DNA from: an uncultured Clostridia bacterium
GTDB taxonomy: Bacteria; Bacillota; Clostridia; Christensenellales; Aristaeellaceae
Direction: 5' to 3'
Length of the DNA: 51,822 nucleotides
NCBI GenBank assembly: GCA_934615235.1
Contig: CAKTTL010000007.1
Span: 1-51,822, forward strand
The notes under the pieces were generated by a model that saw only the letters and a program-made list of their open reading frames with translations, was not told the origin of the DNA and did no database searches. Below are positions 24,015 through 30,943 of the stretch, in pieces. Position 1 is the first letter of the stretch, and each line of letters begins with the position of its first letter. The position numbers and the translations under genes were made by a program.

Positions 24015-24809
24015 TCATTCCTCCTCTTCGTTTCGCAATGTCTGGCAGGTATAAAAGTAATGCAGATAGCCCGATCCCAGCGGCACGTCGCTGTCCCAGC
24101 CGTTTTCCCGAATCCGTTCCCGCAGCGCCTGAACCTGCGCTCCGGCCTCCAGCGGATACCCCAGCAGCCGGCTCGCCGAGCGTTCATAGGGGCGCATCCG
24201 CTCCCGCAGATATGTCCAGACCTCGTTCGGGCGCTGCGCCGTCCGCGTCATAAACCGCATCGCGTTGCTCGGGCGTTTCTTATCCTCGTTGCCGGATAAA
24301 TCAAGCGCCCAGCGCTCCACCTGGTTTTCAACCGCCAGCAGCGTCCCAAACGCCGCGTCGCGGCTGTCCATGCGTCCCGCGCCGCCCGGAAGCGGTTCCC
24401 ACGCCGCACGGTCCAGCCCATCGCGCGTGCGCAGCGCCCGCAGCATGCACAAATAGCCGCGCAGAAAACCGCTGCCCAGCGGGTCCTGTGAAAGCCGCTC
24501 CTGTTCGTCGAACCCCTGCTCGATTCGCCGCAGCATCCGCTGCACGCGCTTTGCCTCGTCCACCCCCGCCGCCTCGAGACATGGAATCAGCCGATCATGA
24601 ATTCTCACCCACGTCTCCGCAGGTCTCGCGGCAAACGTCCGCATCAGCAGGCATACGTTCGCGCTGTTTTTACCGGGCTGCCGCCCGTTCTCCTGCTCGC
24701 ACTGTTCCGCCACCGCCAGCAGACAGCCGAACAGTTCGTCCCGGCTTTGCGGCGGGTAATAGGGCGGCGATTCCGGCTCGGGCTGCCGCTCCGTCTCCGG
24801 AAGGCACAT
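24015..24809 (-). CDS. Putative internally initiated two-module Cas11c-like small subunit
   Basis: In-frame ATG at 24809 (Met580 of Cas8c) with AGGAG at 24820-24816, 6 nt upstream. It would give 264 residues made of a Pro-rich lead and the second and third C-terminal modules. Known type I-C complexes use an internally translated Cas11c in two copies, so one two-module chain could supply both. No comparable Shine-Dalgarno was found before the first module (the ATG near residue 467 abuts AGAGG with no spacer). Expression is inferred, not shown. Confidence 0.55.
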   Translation of the reverse strand: MCLPETERQPEPESPPYYPPQSRDELFGCLLAVAEQCEQENGRQPGKNSANVCLLMRTFAARPAETWVRIHDRLIPCLEAAGVDEAKRVQRMLRRIEQGFDEQERLSQDPLGSGFLRGYLCMLRALRTRDGLDRAAWEPLPGGAGRMDSRDAAFGTLLAVENQVERWALDLSGNEDKKRPSNAMRFMTRTAQRPNEVWTYLRERMRPYERSASRLLGYPLEAGAQVQALRERIRENGWDSDVPLGSGYLHYFYTCQTLRNEEEE

Positions 24810-26546
24810 TTCCCGCTCCTGCGCGCTGTAACCGAGCAAAAACAGCTCCGACAGCGCGTTATTCTCCGTCCACTCCCCGTTCTGAAAAAGCCGTTCAATC
24901 TGACCGAACCAGTTCTGATAATCCATTGCGCGTCCGCCGCGCAGCGTCTGCAAGGACGGAATCAGCTGCAGATACAGCTTCTCCCATGTTTCCGCGGGAC
25001 GCTGGACATATCGGAGCATGGATCGCGCCGCAAGCGGCACGTTTTCATGCCGCGGGTCGCGCTCTTTTTCCAGCATACAGGCCACGGCGAGCAGCCGGCC
25101 GTACAGGTAATCCCGCTGGCGGTTGAGCAAATCAAGCCGCGGCGTCCACGTCTCGGCTTTTTCGCCGTCCATCCTCTGTTTGCGAAGCATCGCACAGGCC
25201 GTCGCCACGCATCGCGCCCAGTCCAGCGCCTGCCATGCGCCCTCCGCGTTCTTGAAGCGCAGCGGCAGAACGGCCGCATGAAACGCGCGCGTAACAAAAT
25301 CGCGTGGGAGCGGTTCTCCGCGGAGAACACAGCTCATCAGGCGGATCTGCGTCTCCCGCATCAGCCGTGTCGCGGCTTTTTCCCCTGTGCCATCCTGCAT
25401 GGCGGCCCGCACCTGATCTCCGCCGATTACGGCCTCGCATATTTCCCGCCATGTCGGCGCGCGCTCTTCCCGCGCTCTGCCCGGCCAGCTCCAGCGGCAG
25501 GCGGCATACCAGTTCTCCAGCCGCGCCGCAAGCTCGTTTCCCGGCAATTCCTGCTCGCAGACGATCGACATCCGCCCGTCCGTCGCCGCCTGCATCCCCA
25601 GGATTACGGTCTTGCCGTCCCCCTGCACAGCGTCCCGCAGCGCAAGAAGATACGGTTCAAAGCTGTCCGCGCGCCTCGCCGCCTCCATTTGGAGCGGCTC
25701 TGCCGCCCCTGTATTCCAGCCAACGAGACTCATTCCGTACCTGCGGAACCCCTGACGTTCCATCAACCATTTCAGCGCGTTATGCGCCTTAACGGACGTG
25801 ATCATGCTGACGGCTGCGGCGCTGCGGTCCTGAATAAACCTGCCCTTATACCGGAAAGGAAAGCCCGCATCCTCGCCGGAGATCAGTTTGGCGTTTCCGC
25901 TCAGTTTCGGATGGTTCTCCATAACCGGCAGCCATTCGCCTGTCACGTAGCACAGCTCGCGCTTCTGCCCGGGCCGTTCGGCAAGGTAACGCGCCCAGCT
26001 CTTCCGCACGTCTCTGCGCATCCACAGCCGGTCTTCACCGTCTCCGGCCTCCACGCTGAAACACAGGAAGCTACGCTCGTCCGCGCCCTTTCCTTCCGCT
26101 TCCCCCTCGGCTTTCCGGTATTTCACATTCAAGCCCGGAAAACTCAGCAGATCTGTATAGAGCGTCCTTTTTTCAAGATATGCGCGCAATGCGCGCAGAC
26201 AATCCGGCGCGTGTTCGCAGGCACACCACGCAGTCAGCTGCGCCAGATATTTTTCAAATTTCGGATTTTCATCCTTTCCATCCGTGAGCAGGTATTTCAG
26301 GCAATCCGCCAGCGGAAAGGGCGTGCCCTTCGTTCCCGTGCGTCCTTCCGCTTCCGGCGTGCTGGGAACCATGCAATTCTGACGTTCCGCGTCCAGTTCC
26401 TCGGCCTTTACAAAGCGCCCGTCCGCAGACAGGGTCACGTTAAACCGAATCTGCTTCATCACGAATCCGACAGGGAGCAGCAGCGGCTCCGCCGCGCGTT
26501 CGACAGCGCTGTCGTATACCTCGCACAGTTTCTCAATCCAGCTCAT
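24015..26546 (-). CDS. cas8c: CRISPR-associated protein Cas8c (Csd1) with three tandem C-terminal small-subunit-like modules
   Basis: 843 residues; family members are usually around 570-650. Residues 1-579 read as a complete Cas8c (N-terminal MSWIEKLCEVYDSA, VKAHNALKWL in the middle, C-terminal RDYLYGRLLAV…ELFLLGYSAQ). The C-terminal helical module recurs three times: from Arg478, Arg602 and Arg729. Each has RDx3GxLLAV at its start, then RPAETW (516), RPAETW (641) and RPNEVW (772), then an LGY, LGSGFL or LGSGYL end. In known I-C systems this region is also translated separately as the small subunit Cas11c. ATG 26546 overlaps cas5c by 14 nt. Cas8c recognises the PAM and anchors the crRNA 5' end. 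Confidence 0.93.
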   Translation of the reverse strand: MSWIEKLCEVYDSAVERAAEPLLLPVGFVMKQIRFNVTLSADGRFVKAEELDAERQNCMVPSTPEAEGRTGTKGTPFPLADCLKYLLTDGKDENPKFEKYLAQLTAWCACEHAPDCLRALRAYLEKRTLYTDLLSFPGLNVKYRKAEGEAEGKGADERSFLCFSVEAGDGEDRLWMRRDVRKSWARYLAERPGQKRELCYVTGEWLPVMENHPKLSGNAKLISGEDAGFPFRYKGRFIQDRSAAAVSMITSVKAHNALKWLMERQGFRRYGMSLVGWNTGAAEPLQMEAARRADSFEPYLLALRDAVQGDGKTVILGMQAATDGRMSIVCEQELPGNELAARLENWYAACRWSWPGRAREERAPTWREICEAVIGGDQVRAAMQDGTGEKAATRLMRETQIRLMSCVLRGEPLPRDFVTRAFHAAVLPLRFKNAEGAWQALDWARCVATACAMLRKQRMDGEKAETWTPRLDLLNRQRDYLYGRLLAVACMLEKERDPRHENVPLAARSMLRYVQRPAETWEKLYLQLIPSLQTLRGGRAMDYQNWFGQIERLFQNGEWTENNALSELFLLGYSAQEREMCLPETERQPEPESPPYYPPQSRDELFGCLLAVAEQCEQENGRQPGKNSANVCLLMRTFAARPAETWVRIHDRLIPCLEAAGVDEAKRVQRMLRRIEQGFDEQERLSQDPLGSGFLRGYLCMLRALRTRDGLDRAAWEPLPGGAGRMDSRDAAFGTLLAVENQVERWALDLSGNEDKKRPSNAMRFMTRTAQRPNEVWTYLRERMRPYERSASRLLGYPLEAGAQVQALRERIRENGWDSDVPLGSGYLHYFYTCQTLRNEEEE

Positions 26547-27258
26547 CGCGTTTCTCCCCCGTTCGGCCGCCAAACTGCTTCGCCCTGGCAGGACGGATAA
26601 AGCGATACAGCGCGGGATCGCATTTTTGCGGCTCCGGAAAGCAGATCTCGCCGTTATTCATGACAGCGCGCCACAGGCGCACGCCCAGTTCCTCCCGCCC
26701 CGTCTCATCCGGATAGGCAAAGGAATGGAACATGATTCCCAGCTCATACGGCCCCTGCCGCTGATAATAACTTTCCGCCTCGCCATACCTGCACGGTTCA
26801 ACATACGTCTGACACTCCCGCGTGCCCAGAAACACGTCCCGCCGTCCGCCCTTCTGCACCATCCGGCACGCCATCTGATAATGCTTGTCTTCGTTCATCC
26901 CGTCGGCAATCAGGTCCGGATCCGTCCTGTACGGATTGGGAATGAAGTGGGCTCGCACCTCATACGCCACATCCGCCAGATAGTTATAGACGGACAGCGT
27001 ACTATTTCTGCCGTCGTAGCTGTTTGGCCTGATGCTCTTGCTTTCCATGCGAATGGGATTGAGAACGCGCACCGAATCCACAATATAGAGAATGCTCGGT
27101 TTCCAATATACGCTTTCGGTAATCCCTTTCAGCGCCTGATAAGTCGGAACCGGATAGGACGCGCGTTCGCCGCCCATTCGCGTAATCGGATCGCTGAACA
27201 GCGCGTAACGTCCCCAGACACGGTATTCAATCGCATTCCTTGGTCTTATGAGAATCAC
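26533..27258 (-). CDS. cas5c: CRISPR-associated protein Cas5c (Cas5d), pre-crRNA endonuclease
   Basis: 241 residues from GTG 27258. The opening EYRVWGRYALFSDP followed by ERASYPVPTYQALKGI is the Cas5d signature; the Lys-His pair of NEDKH (Lys125, His126) matches catalytic residues known in Cas5d, which cuts the repeat hairpin in I-C because Cas6 is absent. The GTG is chosen because upstream in-frame codons run into a promoter and repeat-like sequence on the other strand. First gene of the cas operon; the usual upstream cas3 is missing. Confidence 0.92.
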   Translation of the reverse strand: MILIRPRNAIEYRVWGRYALFSDPITRMGGERASYPVPTYQALKGITESVYWKPSILYIVDSVRVLNPIRMESKSIRPNSYDGRNSTLSVYNYLADVAYEVRAHFIPNPYRTDPDLIADGMNEDKHYQMACRMVQKGGRRDVFLGTRECQTYVEPCRYGEAESYYQRQGPYELGIMFHSFAYPDETGREELGVRLWRAVMNNGEICFPEPQKCDPALYRFIRPARAKQFGGRTGEKRDELD

Positions 27259-27305
27259 CCGCTTTCTTCTTTTTCGTCGTTTATTAGGAAATTTTCCCCA
27301 GCCGC

Positions 27306-27334
27306 TTGCGCAGCGCGCAAGTTGTGGATATAAT
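27306..27334 (+). promoter_or_regulatory. Promoter of the crRNA-like RNA, divergent from cas5c
   Basis: TTGCGC (27306-27311), 17-bp spacer, consensus TATAAT (27329-27334), predicting a start near 27341. It faces away from cas5c, whose own promoter must overlap this region (TATTAT on the minus strand is a weak candidate). Confidence 0.7.
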
Positions 27335-27340
27335 AGCGTT

Positions 27341-27494
27341 AGGGGCACGGGAAGCGAGGATCGAAATCGTTGCGCTTGGTGTTCCGTGGACGCCCTGAGG
27401 AGAAGGGCGCGGATTGAAAATAGGATTGTTTATTGAGACACCACAGAACATCGTAAAGGCGGAAGCATATTGAAATGCTTCTGCCTTCTCTTTT
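27341..27494 (+). ncRNA. crRNA-like regulatory RNA (CreR/CreA-like): pseudo-repeat, pseudo-spacer, pseudo-repeat, terminator
   Basis: From the predicted start, 27350-27367 matches 17 of the last 18 bases of the array repeat, including the handle (AGGATCGAAAT versus AGGATTGAAAT). A 21-nt intervening segment (27368-27388) follows, then a second repeat-like unit (27389-27421) with its own stem CGCCCT/AGGGCG and the handle GGATTGAAA. The RNA ends at an intrinsic terminator (27456-27494). In other type I systems, similar mini-CRISPR RNAs next to cas genes guide the effector to the cas promoter with partial pairing. No target was confirmed by eye. Confidence 0.65.
27456..27494 (+). terminator. Intrinsic terminator of the crRNA-like RNA
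   Basis: A 13-bp stem with one G-U pair (27456-27468 with 27475-27487), 6-nt loop, then CTCTTTT. From 27495 to 27624 the DNA is AT-rich and no gene is evident. Confidence 0.85.
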
Positions 27495-27619
27495 ACAAGC
27501 ATAGCACCTACGTTTATAATATCATTTTTAATTCCAAATGTCAATCTCTAGGAATGTTTTTTGAATATCTCTTTATTCATCGCATACATTCACGGATTCA
27601 TTCTTTTTAACGCATTGCA

Positions 27620-27665
27620 TACTCCCCCCCAAAAAACATCGCGCCTGTCCTTTCAGACAGGCGCG
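27620..27665 (-). terminator. Intrinsic terminator of the zinc-ribbon/nif3 operon
   Basis: A 10-bp stem (27640-27649 with 27656-27665), followed on the minus strand by ATGTTTTTTGGGG. Confidence 0.85.
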
Positions 27666-27679
27666 TCTCTCATCCCTTT

Positions 27680-28390
27680 TTATTCCACGATCACAATCCG
27701 GCCGCAGTTCTCGCATTCGACGCTCTTCGCGCCCTGCTTGATCTGCCCCATCAGCACCTGCGGGAGGTTCATGTTGCACCCTCCGCAGCGGTTGCCGTCG
27801 ACCAGCTTTGCGATCGGCTGCGCGCAGTGCTGCTTAATCTCCTTATATTTTGCCAGCATCGCCGGATCGATGCCCTCGGCGGCCTTCGCGGCCTCAGCGC
27901 GCAGCTTCTGCAGCTTGGCTGCCTGCTCGCGGTATTCGCCGTCGTAGACCTTCTTCAGCGCGTCAAATTCGGCGCGCACCTTGGCGGCGCGCACGCGGAC
28001 TTCGTGCTGCTGACGGTCGCGCGCATCCGCGTCGCGGCGAAGCTTTGTCAGATCCTTCTCCGCCTTTTCCAGCGCGGTCACCAGCTTCTGCGCGTAAGAA
28101 AGCGACTTGCGGGCGATCTCGATCGTCTCCGGCTCCTTTTCCTTCAGCGTATCCTGCAGGTCGAGAAGCTCTTCCTCCAGGCGCGAAATTTCAGCGGTCA
28201 GTCCGTCCATGCGTTCCGCCATCGCTTCGACTTCGCTCTCGATGCGCTTCATGACTTCCTGCTGCTGAAGCATGAATTCACGATGCTTGAGGAGCTTGAG
28301 CCGGTTGGGGTTTTTCTGAATCTCCCGCTCAAAGCGATCCGCGGCCATATCCGCCTGCTGAAATTCCCAAAGTTTTTCGATCTGTTCCAC
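27680..28390 (-). CDS. Coiled-coil protein with C-terminal C4 zinc ribbon
   Basis: 236 residues: a long helical coiled coil (~residues 10-195, Glu/Lys-rich) and a zinc ribbon near the end with CGGC and CENC. The family commonly sits beside nif3 in Firmicutes; it has been proposed to act with RNA or translation factors, but its role is not established. GTG 28390 is chosen because AGGAGG lies 7 nt upstream; longer starts lack a site. Last gene of the dnaG-rpoD-trmK-nif3 operon. Confidence 0.88.
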   Translation of the reverse strand: MEQIEKLWEFQQADMAADRFEREIQKNPNRLKLLKHREFMLQQQEVMKRIESEVEAMAERMDGLTAEISRLEEELLDLQDTLKEKEPETIEIARKSLSYAQKLVTALEKAEKDLTKLRRDADARDRQQHEVRVRAAKVRAEFDALKKVYDGEYREQAAKLQKLRAEAAKAAEGIDPAMLAKYKEIKQHCAQPIAKLVDGNRCGGCNMNLPQVLMGQIKQGAKSVECENCGRIVIVE

Positions 28391-28418
28391 TGCGCTTCCT
28401 CCTTGCGGCCGCGGCGCT

Positions 28419-29180
28419 TCACGCAAACGGGTGAACCTCCGAAGCCAAAACCTTTACATTATATTGTAACGCATGAAGGCGCTGTTGTAAATGCCTTTGC
28501 AGCTGCCGGGCCGCACAAAATTCCGTAAAGAAATGTCCGGCTTCCAGCACGCATACTCCGCGCTCCATTGCCTCAAGCGCCTCATGATGGCGAATCTCGC
28601 CCGTCAGCAGCACGTCCGCGCCCTCGCGCGCGGCTTCGGCAACCTCGCTCCCGCCCGCGCCGGAGCAAATCGCCCAGCGGCTTATCGGGCGCTGCGCGCC
28701 GCCATACGGGACGACCGGCCCTCCCAGCGCCGCAGCCGCCTGCGCCGCCAACGTCTCCAGCGTTACGGGCGCTTCAAACGAACCGAAGCGCAGCAGCTCC
28801 CCATGCCGCTCGACCCGCCAGCCAAGCTGCGCGGCCAGCGCGTCGTTCACGCCGCCCTCGGCGATATCAAAATTCGTATGCGCCGCGATGAGCGATATGC
28901 CCGCGCGAATCATCTCACAGACGTTGCGCGCTTCCGGCTCCGTTTCCACCAACCGCTTTACCGGCCGGAAAAACACCGGATGATGCGTCACGATCAGCTG
29001 CGCGCCCACGCGTTTTGCCTCTTCCACAACGCCGCTCGTCGCGTCCAGCGCCGTGAGGATGCAGTCCACGCGATTCTCCGGATGCCCGAGCAGCAGCCCG
29101 GCGTTGTCAAAGTCCATCTGCGTCGCAAACGGCGCGATCTCGTCCAGCACGCGGTAAACGTCCGAAACCTTACATTCCAT
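28419..29180 (-). CDS. Nif3-like dinuclear metal centre protein
   Basis: 253 residues of the Nif3/DUF34 family. Metal-binding segments LIVTHHPVFF, AAHTNFDIAEGG and the C-terminal EAGHFFTE carry the conserved His, Asp and Glu. The family forms hexameric rings; GTP cyclohydrolase-like chemistry has been suggested but is not settled. Overlaps the trmK stop by 11 nt. Confidence 0.93.
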   Translation of the reverse strand: MECKVSDVYRVLDEIAPFATQMDFDNAGLLLGHPENRVDCILTALDATSGVVEEAKRVGAQLIVTHHPVFFRPVKRLVETEPEARNVCEMIRAGISLIAAHTNFDIAEGGVNDALAAQLGWRVERHGELLRFGSFEAPVTLETLAAQAAAALGGPVVPYGGAQRPISRWAICSGAGGSEVAEAAREGADVLLTGEIRHHEALEAMERGVCVLEAGHFFTEFCAARQLQRHLQQRLHALQYNVKVLASEVHPFA

Positions 29181-29841
29181 GCGCCTGCAGCTCCTTTACC
29201 GTTTCTTCGAGCATCGCAATCTTCTCGGCAGCACCCTCGCCGCGCTCCACGCGCGCGCAGTCGAGCCTGTGCCGCGCATAGGCTCCAAACAGCGGGGTCG
29301 GACGCTCCAGCAGCCGCGGCCCGAGCCAGATCTGCGCGAGCGAAAGCGGCTCGTTCCCCTCTGCCGCGCGAAGCGCGACATAATACCGGCCCTCGTCGAA
29401 AACGAGCGTTTCCGCCTCGATGCGCCAACCGTTTTCGCTCAACCAGACACGCATATGCTGCACGCCCGGGTTCGGCTGCAAAATCAGCCGTTTTCCCGGC
29501 AGCTTTTCGCGCCCGCGCTCGAGAATCCCTTCTATCGTCTTCGAACCCATTCCTGCGATGAGGATCGCATCGACCGGTTCGTCCAGCCCGTCCAGCCCGT
29601 CGGCGACGCAAAAGTCCGCGCGCTCTTCCCAGCCAAGAGACGCAAACAGCCGCCTCGCCTTCACAAGCGAAGCGGCGCTGATATCGCAAACGAGCATCTT
29701 CTGCGCGCGGCCCGCCGCAAGCACGCCCGCGGAAATCTGCCCATGATCGGCGCCGATTTCCGCCACGCGGCCGCTCACCGGCACAAGGCCGATGATCGCT
29801 TCCTTCCGGGGGCCGGGCTTCAAAAGCGAATGCATCATCAA
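29170..29841 (-). CDS. trmK: tRNA (adenine22-N1)-methyltransferase TrmK
   Basis: 223 residues with a Rossmann methyltransferase fold: AEIGADHGQI is the SAM loop, LILQPNPG the NPPY-like motif of the family, and VWLSENGWRIEAE matches TrmK. It methylates A22 of tRNAs. Its ATG overlaps the rpoD TGA (ATGA), and trmK after rpoD is the standard order in Firmicutes. Confidence 0.93.
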   Translation of the reverse strand: MMMHSLLKPGPRKEAIIGLVPVSGRVAEIGADHGQISAGVLAAGRAQKMLVCDISAASLVKARRLFASLGWEERADFCVADGLDGLDEPVDAILIAGMGSKTIEGILERGREKLPGKRLILQPNPGVQHMRVWLSENGWRIEAETLVFDEGRYYVALRAAEGNEPLSLAQIWLGPRLLERPTPLFGAYARHRLDCARVERGEGAAEKIAMLEETVKELQAHGM

Positions 29842-30935
29842 TCGAGGAAATCCTTCAGTTTCTTCGAGCGGCTGGGATGGCGCAGCTTGCGCAGCGCCTT
29901 CGCCTCGATCTGGCGGATTCGCTCGCGGGTGACGTTAAACTCCTTGCCCACCTCTTCCAGCGTGCGCTGGCGGCCGTCGTCCAGGCCAAAACGGAGGCGA
30001 AGCACCTTTTCCTCGCGCGGGGTGAGCGTGTCGAGCACGTTCATCAGCTGCTCCTTCATCAGCGTGAAGGAAGCGGCTTCCGCGGGCGCGGGGGCTTCAT
30101 CGTCGGGAATAAAATCCCCCAGGTGGCTGTCCTCTTCTTCGCCAATCGGCGTTTCAAGCGAAACGGGTTCCTGCGCGATCTTGATAATCTCGCGCACCTT
30201 CTCCTCGGAGATGTTCATCTCCTTGGCGATTTCCTCTGGCTGCGGCTCACGGCCCAGTTCCTGCAGAAGCTGGCGGGAGACGCGGATAAGCTTGTTGATC
30301 GTCTCCACCATGTGCACGGGAATGCGGATCGTGCGCGCCTGATCGGCAATGGCGCGGGTAATCGCCTGACGAATCCACCAGGTGGCGTAAGTGGAGAACT
30401 TATACCCCTTGCGGTAATCAAACTTTTCAACGGCCTTAATCAGACCCAGGTTGCCTTCCTGGATCAGATCCAGGAACAGCATGCCGCGGCCGACGTAGCG
30501 CTTGGCGATGGATACGACGAGGCGCAGGTTTGCCTCCGCCAGCTTGCGCTTGGCCGCTTCGTCGCCCTGTTCCATTCGCTTGGCGATTTCGATTTCCTCA
30601 TCCGCCGTCAGAAGCGGCACCTTACCGATTTCCTTGAGGTACATGCGGACAGGATCGTCGATGCTGATTCCTTCCGGAACGCTCAGGTCAAGCTCTTCCT
30701 CCGCAGAAGGCTCCGCCGGCTTGGCTCCCTCCTTCGGCGCGTCGGGCTGAGGCAGTTCGTTTACCACCTCGATTCCCATCGCTTCAAGCGATTCAAGAAT
30801 CCGATCGAACTGATCGGGTTCAATCTCGATATCGCCCAGCATGTTCATAATTTCCTTATAGGTGAGCATACCCTTGGCCTTGCCGGCCTTGATAAGCTCG
30901 TTAACGCACTTATGTTTCTCGTCGAGCGTGTTCAT
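29838..30935 (-). CDS. rpoD: Primary sigma factor SigA/RpoD
   Basis: 365 residues. Region 1.1-like N-terminus, then DDPVRMYLKEIG (1.2), ANLRLVVSIAKRYVGRG (2.1), DLIQEGNLGLIKAVEKFD and YATWWIRQAI (2.3-2.4), region 3, and the 4.2 helix-turn-helix TLEEVGKEFNVTRERIRQIE. ATG 30935 lies 11 nt after AGGAG; a TTG at 30938 is nearly as likely. Begins just after the dnaG stop. This factor would read the TTGACA/TATAAT promoters listed in this window. Confidence 0.97.
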   Translation of the reverse strand: MNTLDEKHKCVNELIKAGKAKGMLTYKEIMNMLGDIEIEPDQFDRILESLEAMGIEVVNELPQPDAPKEGAKPAEPSAEEELDLSVPEGISIDDPVRMYLKEIGKVPLLTADEEIEIAKRMEQGDEAAKRKLAEANLRLVVSIAKRYVGRGMLFLDLIQEGNLGLIKAVEKFDYRKGYKFSTYATWWIRQAITRAIADQARTIRIPVHMVETINKLIRVSRQLLQELGREPQPEEIAKEMNISEEKVREIIKIAQEPVSLETPIGEEEDSHLGDFIPDDEAPAPAEAASFTLMKEQLMNVLDTLTPREEKVLRLRFGLDDGRQRTLEEVGKEFNVTRERIRQIEAKALRKLRHPSRSKKLKDFLD

Positions 30936-30943
30936 CAAGCTTG

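Noticed and set aside
24597..26600. 667-codon plus-strand open frame
   Set aside because: Antisense to cas8c, which has family motifs and operon overlaps.
27322..27333. DnaA box / replication origin (TTGTGGATA)
   Set aside because: A single imperfect box, no cluster, no dnaA; better explained by the overlapping promoter.
26533..27348. Longer Cas5c starting at 27348
   Set aside because: The added N-terminus covers the divergent promoter and pseudo-repeat and does not match the family; GTG 27258 fits.
27341..27421. A second CRISPR array in opposite orientation
   Set aside because: Only two degenerate repeats with a 21-nt interval, shorter than the array's 33-36-nt spacers; promoter and terminator favour a dedicated RNA.
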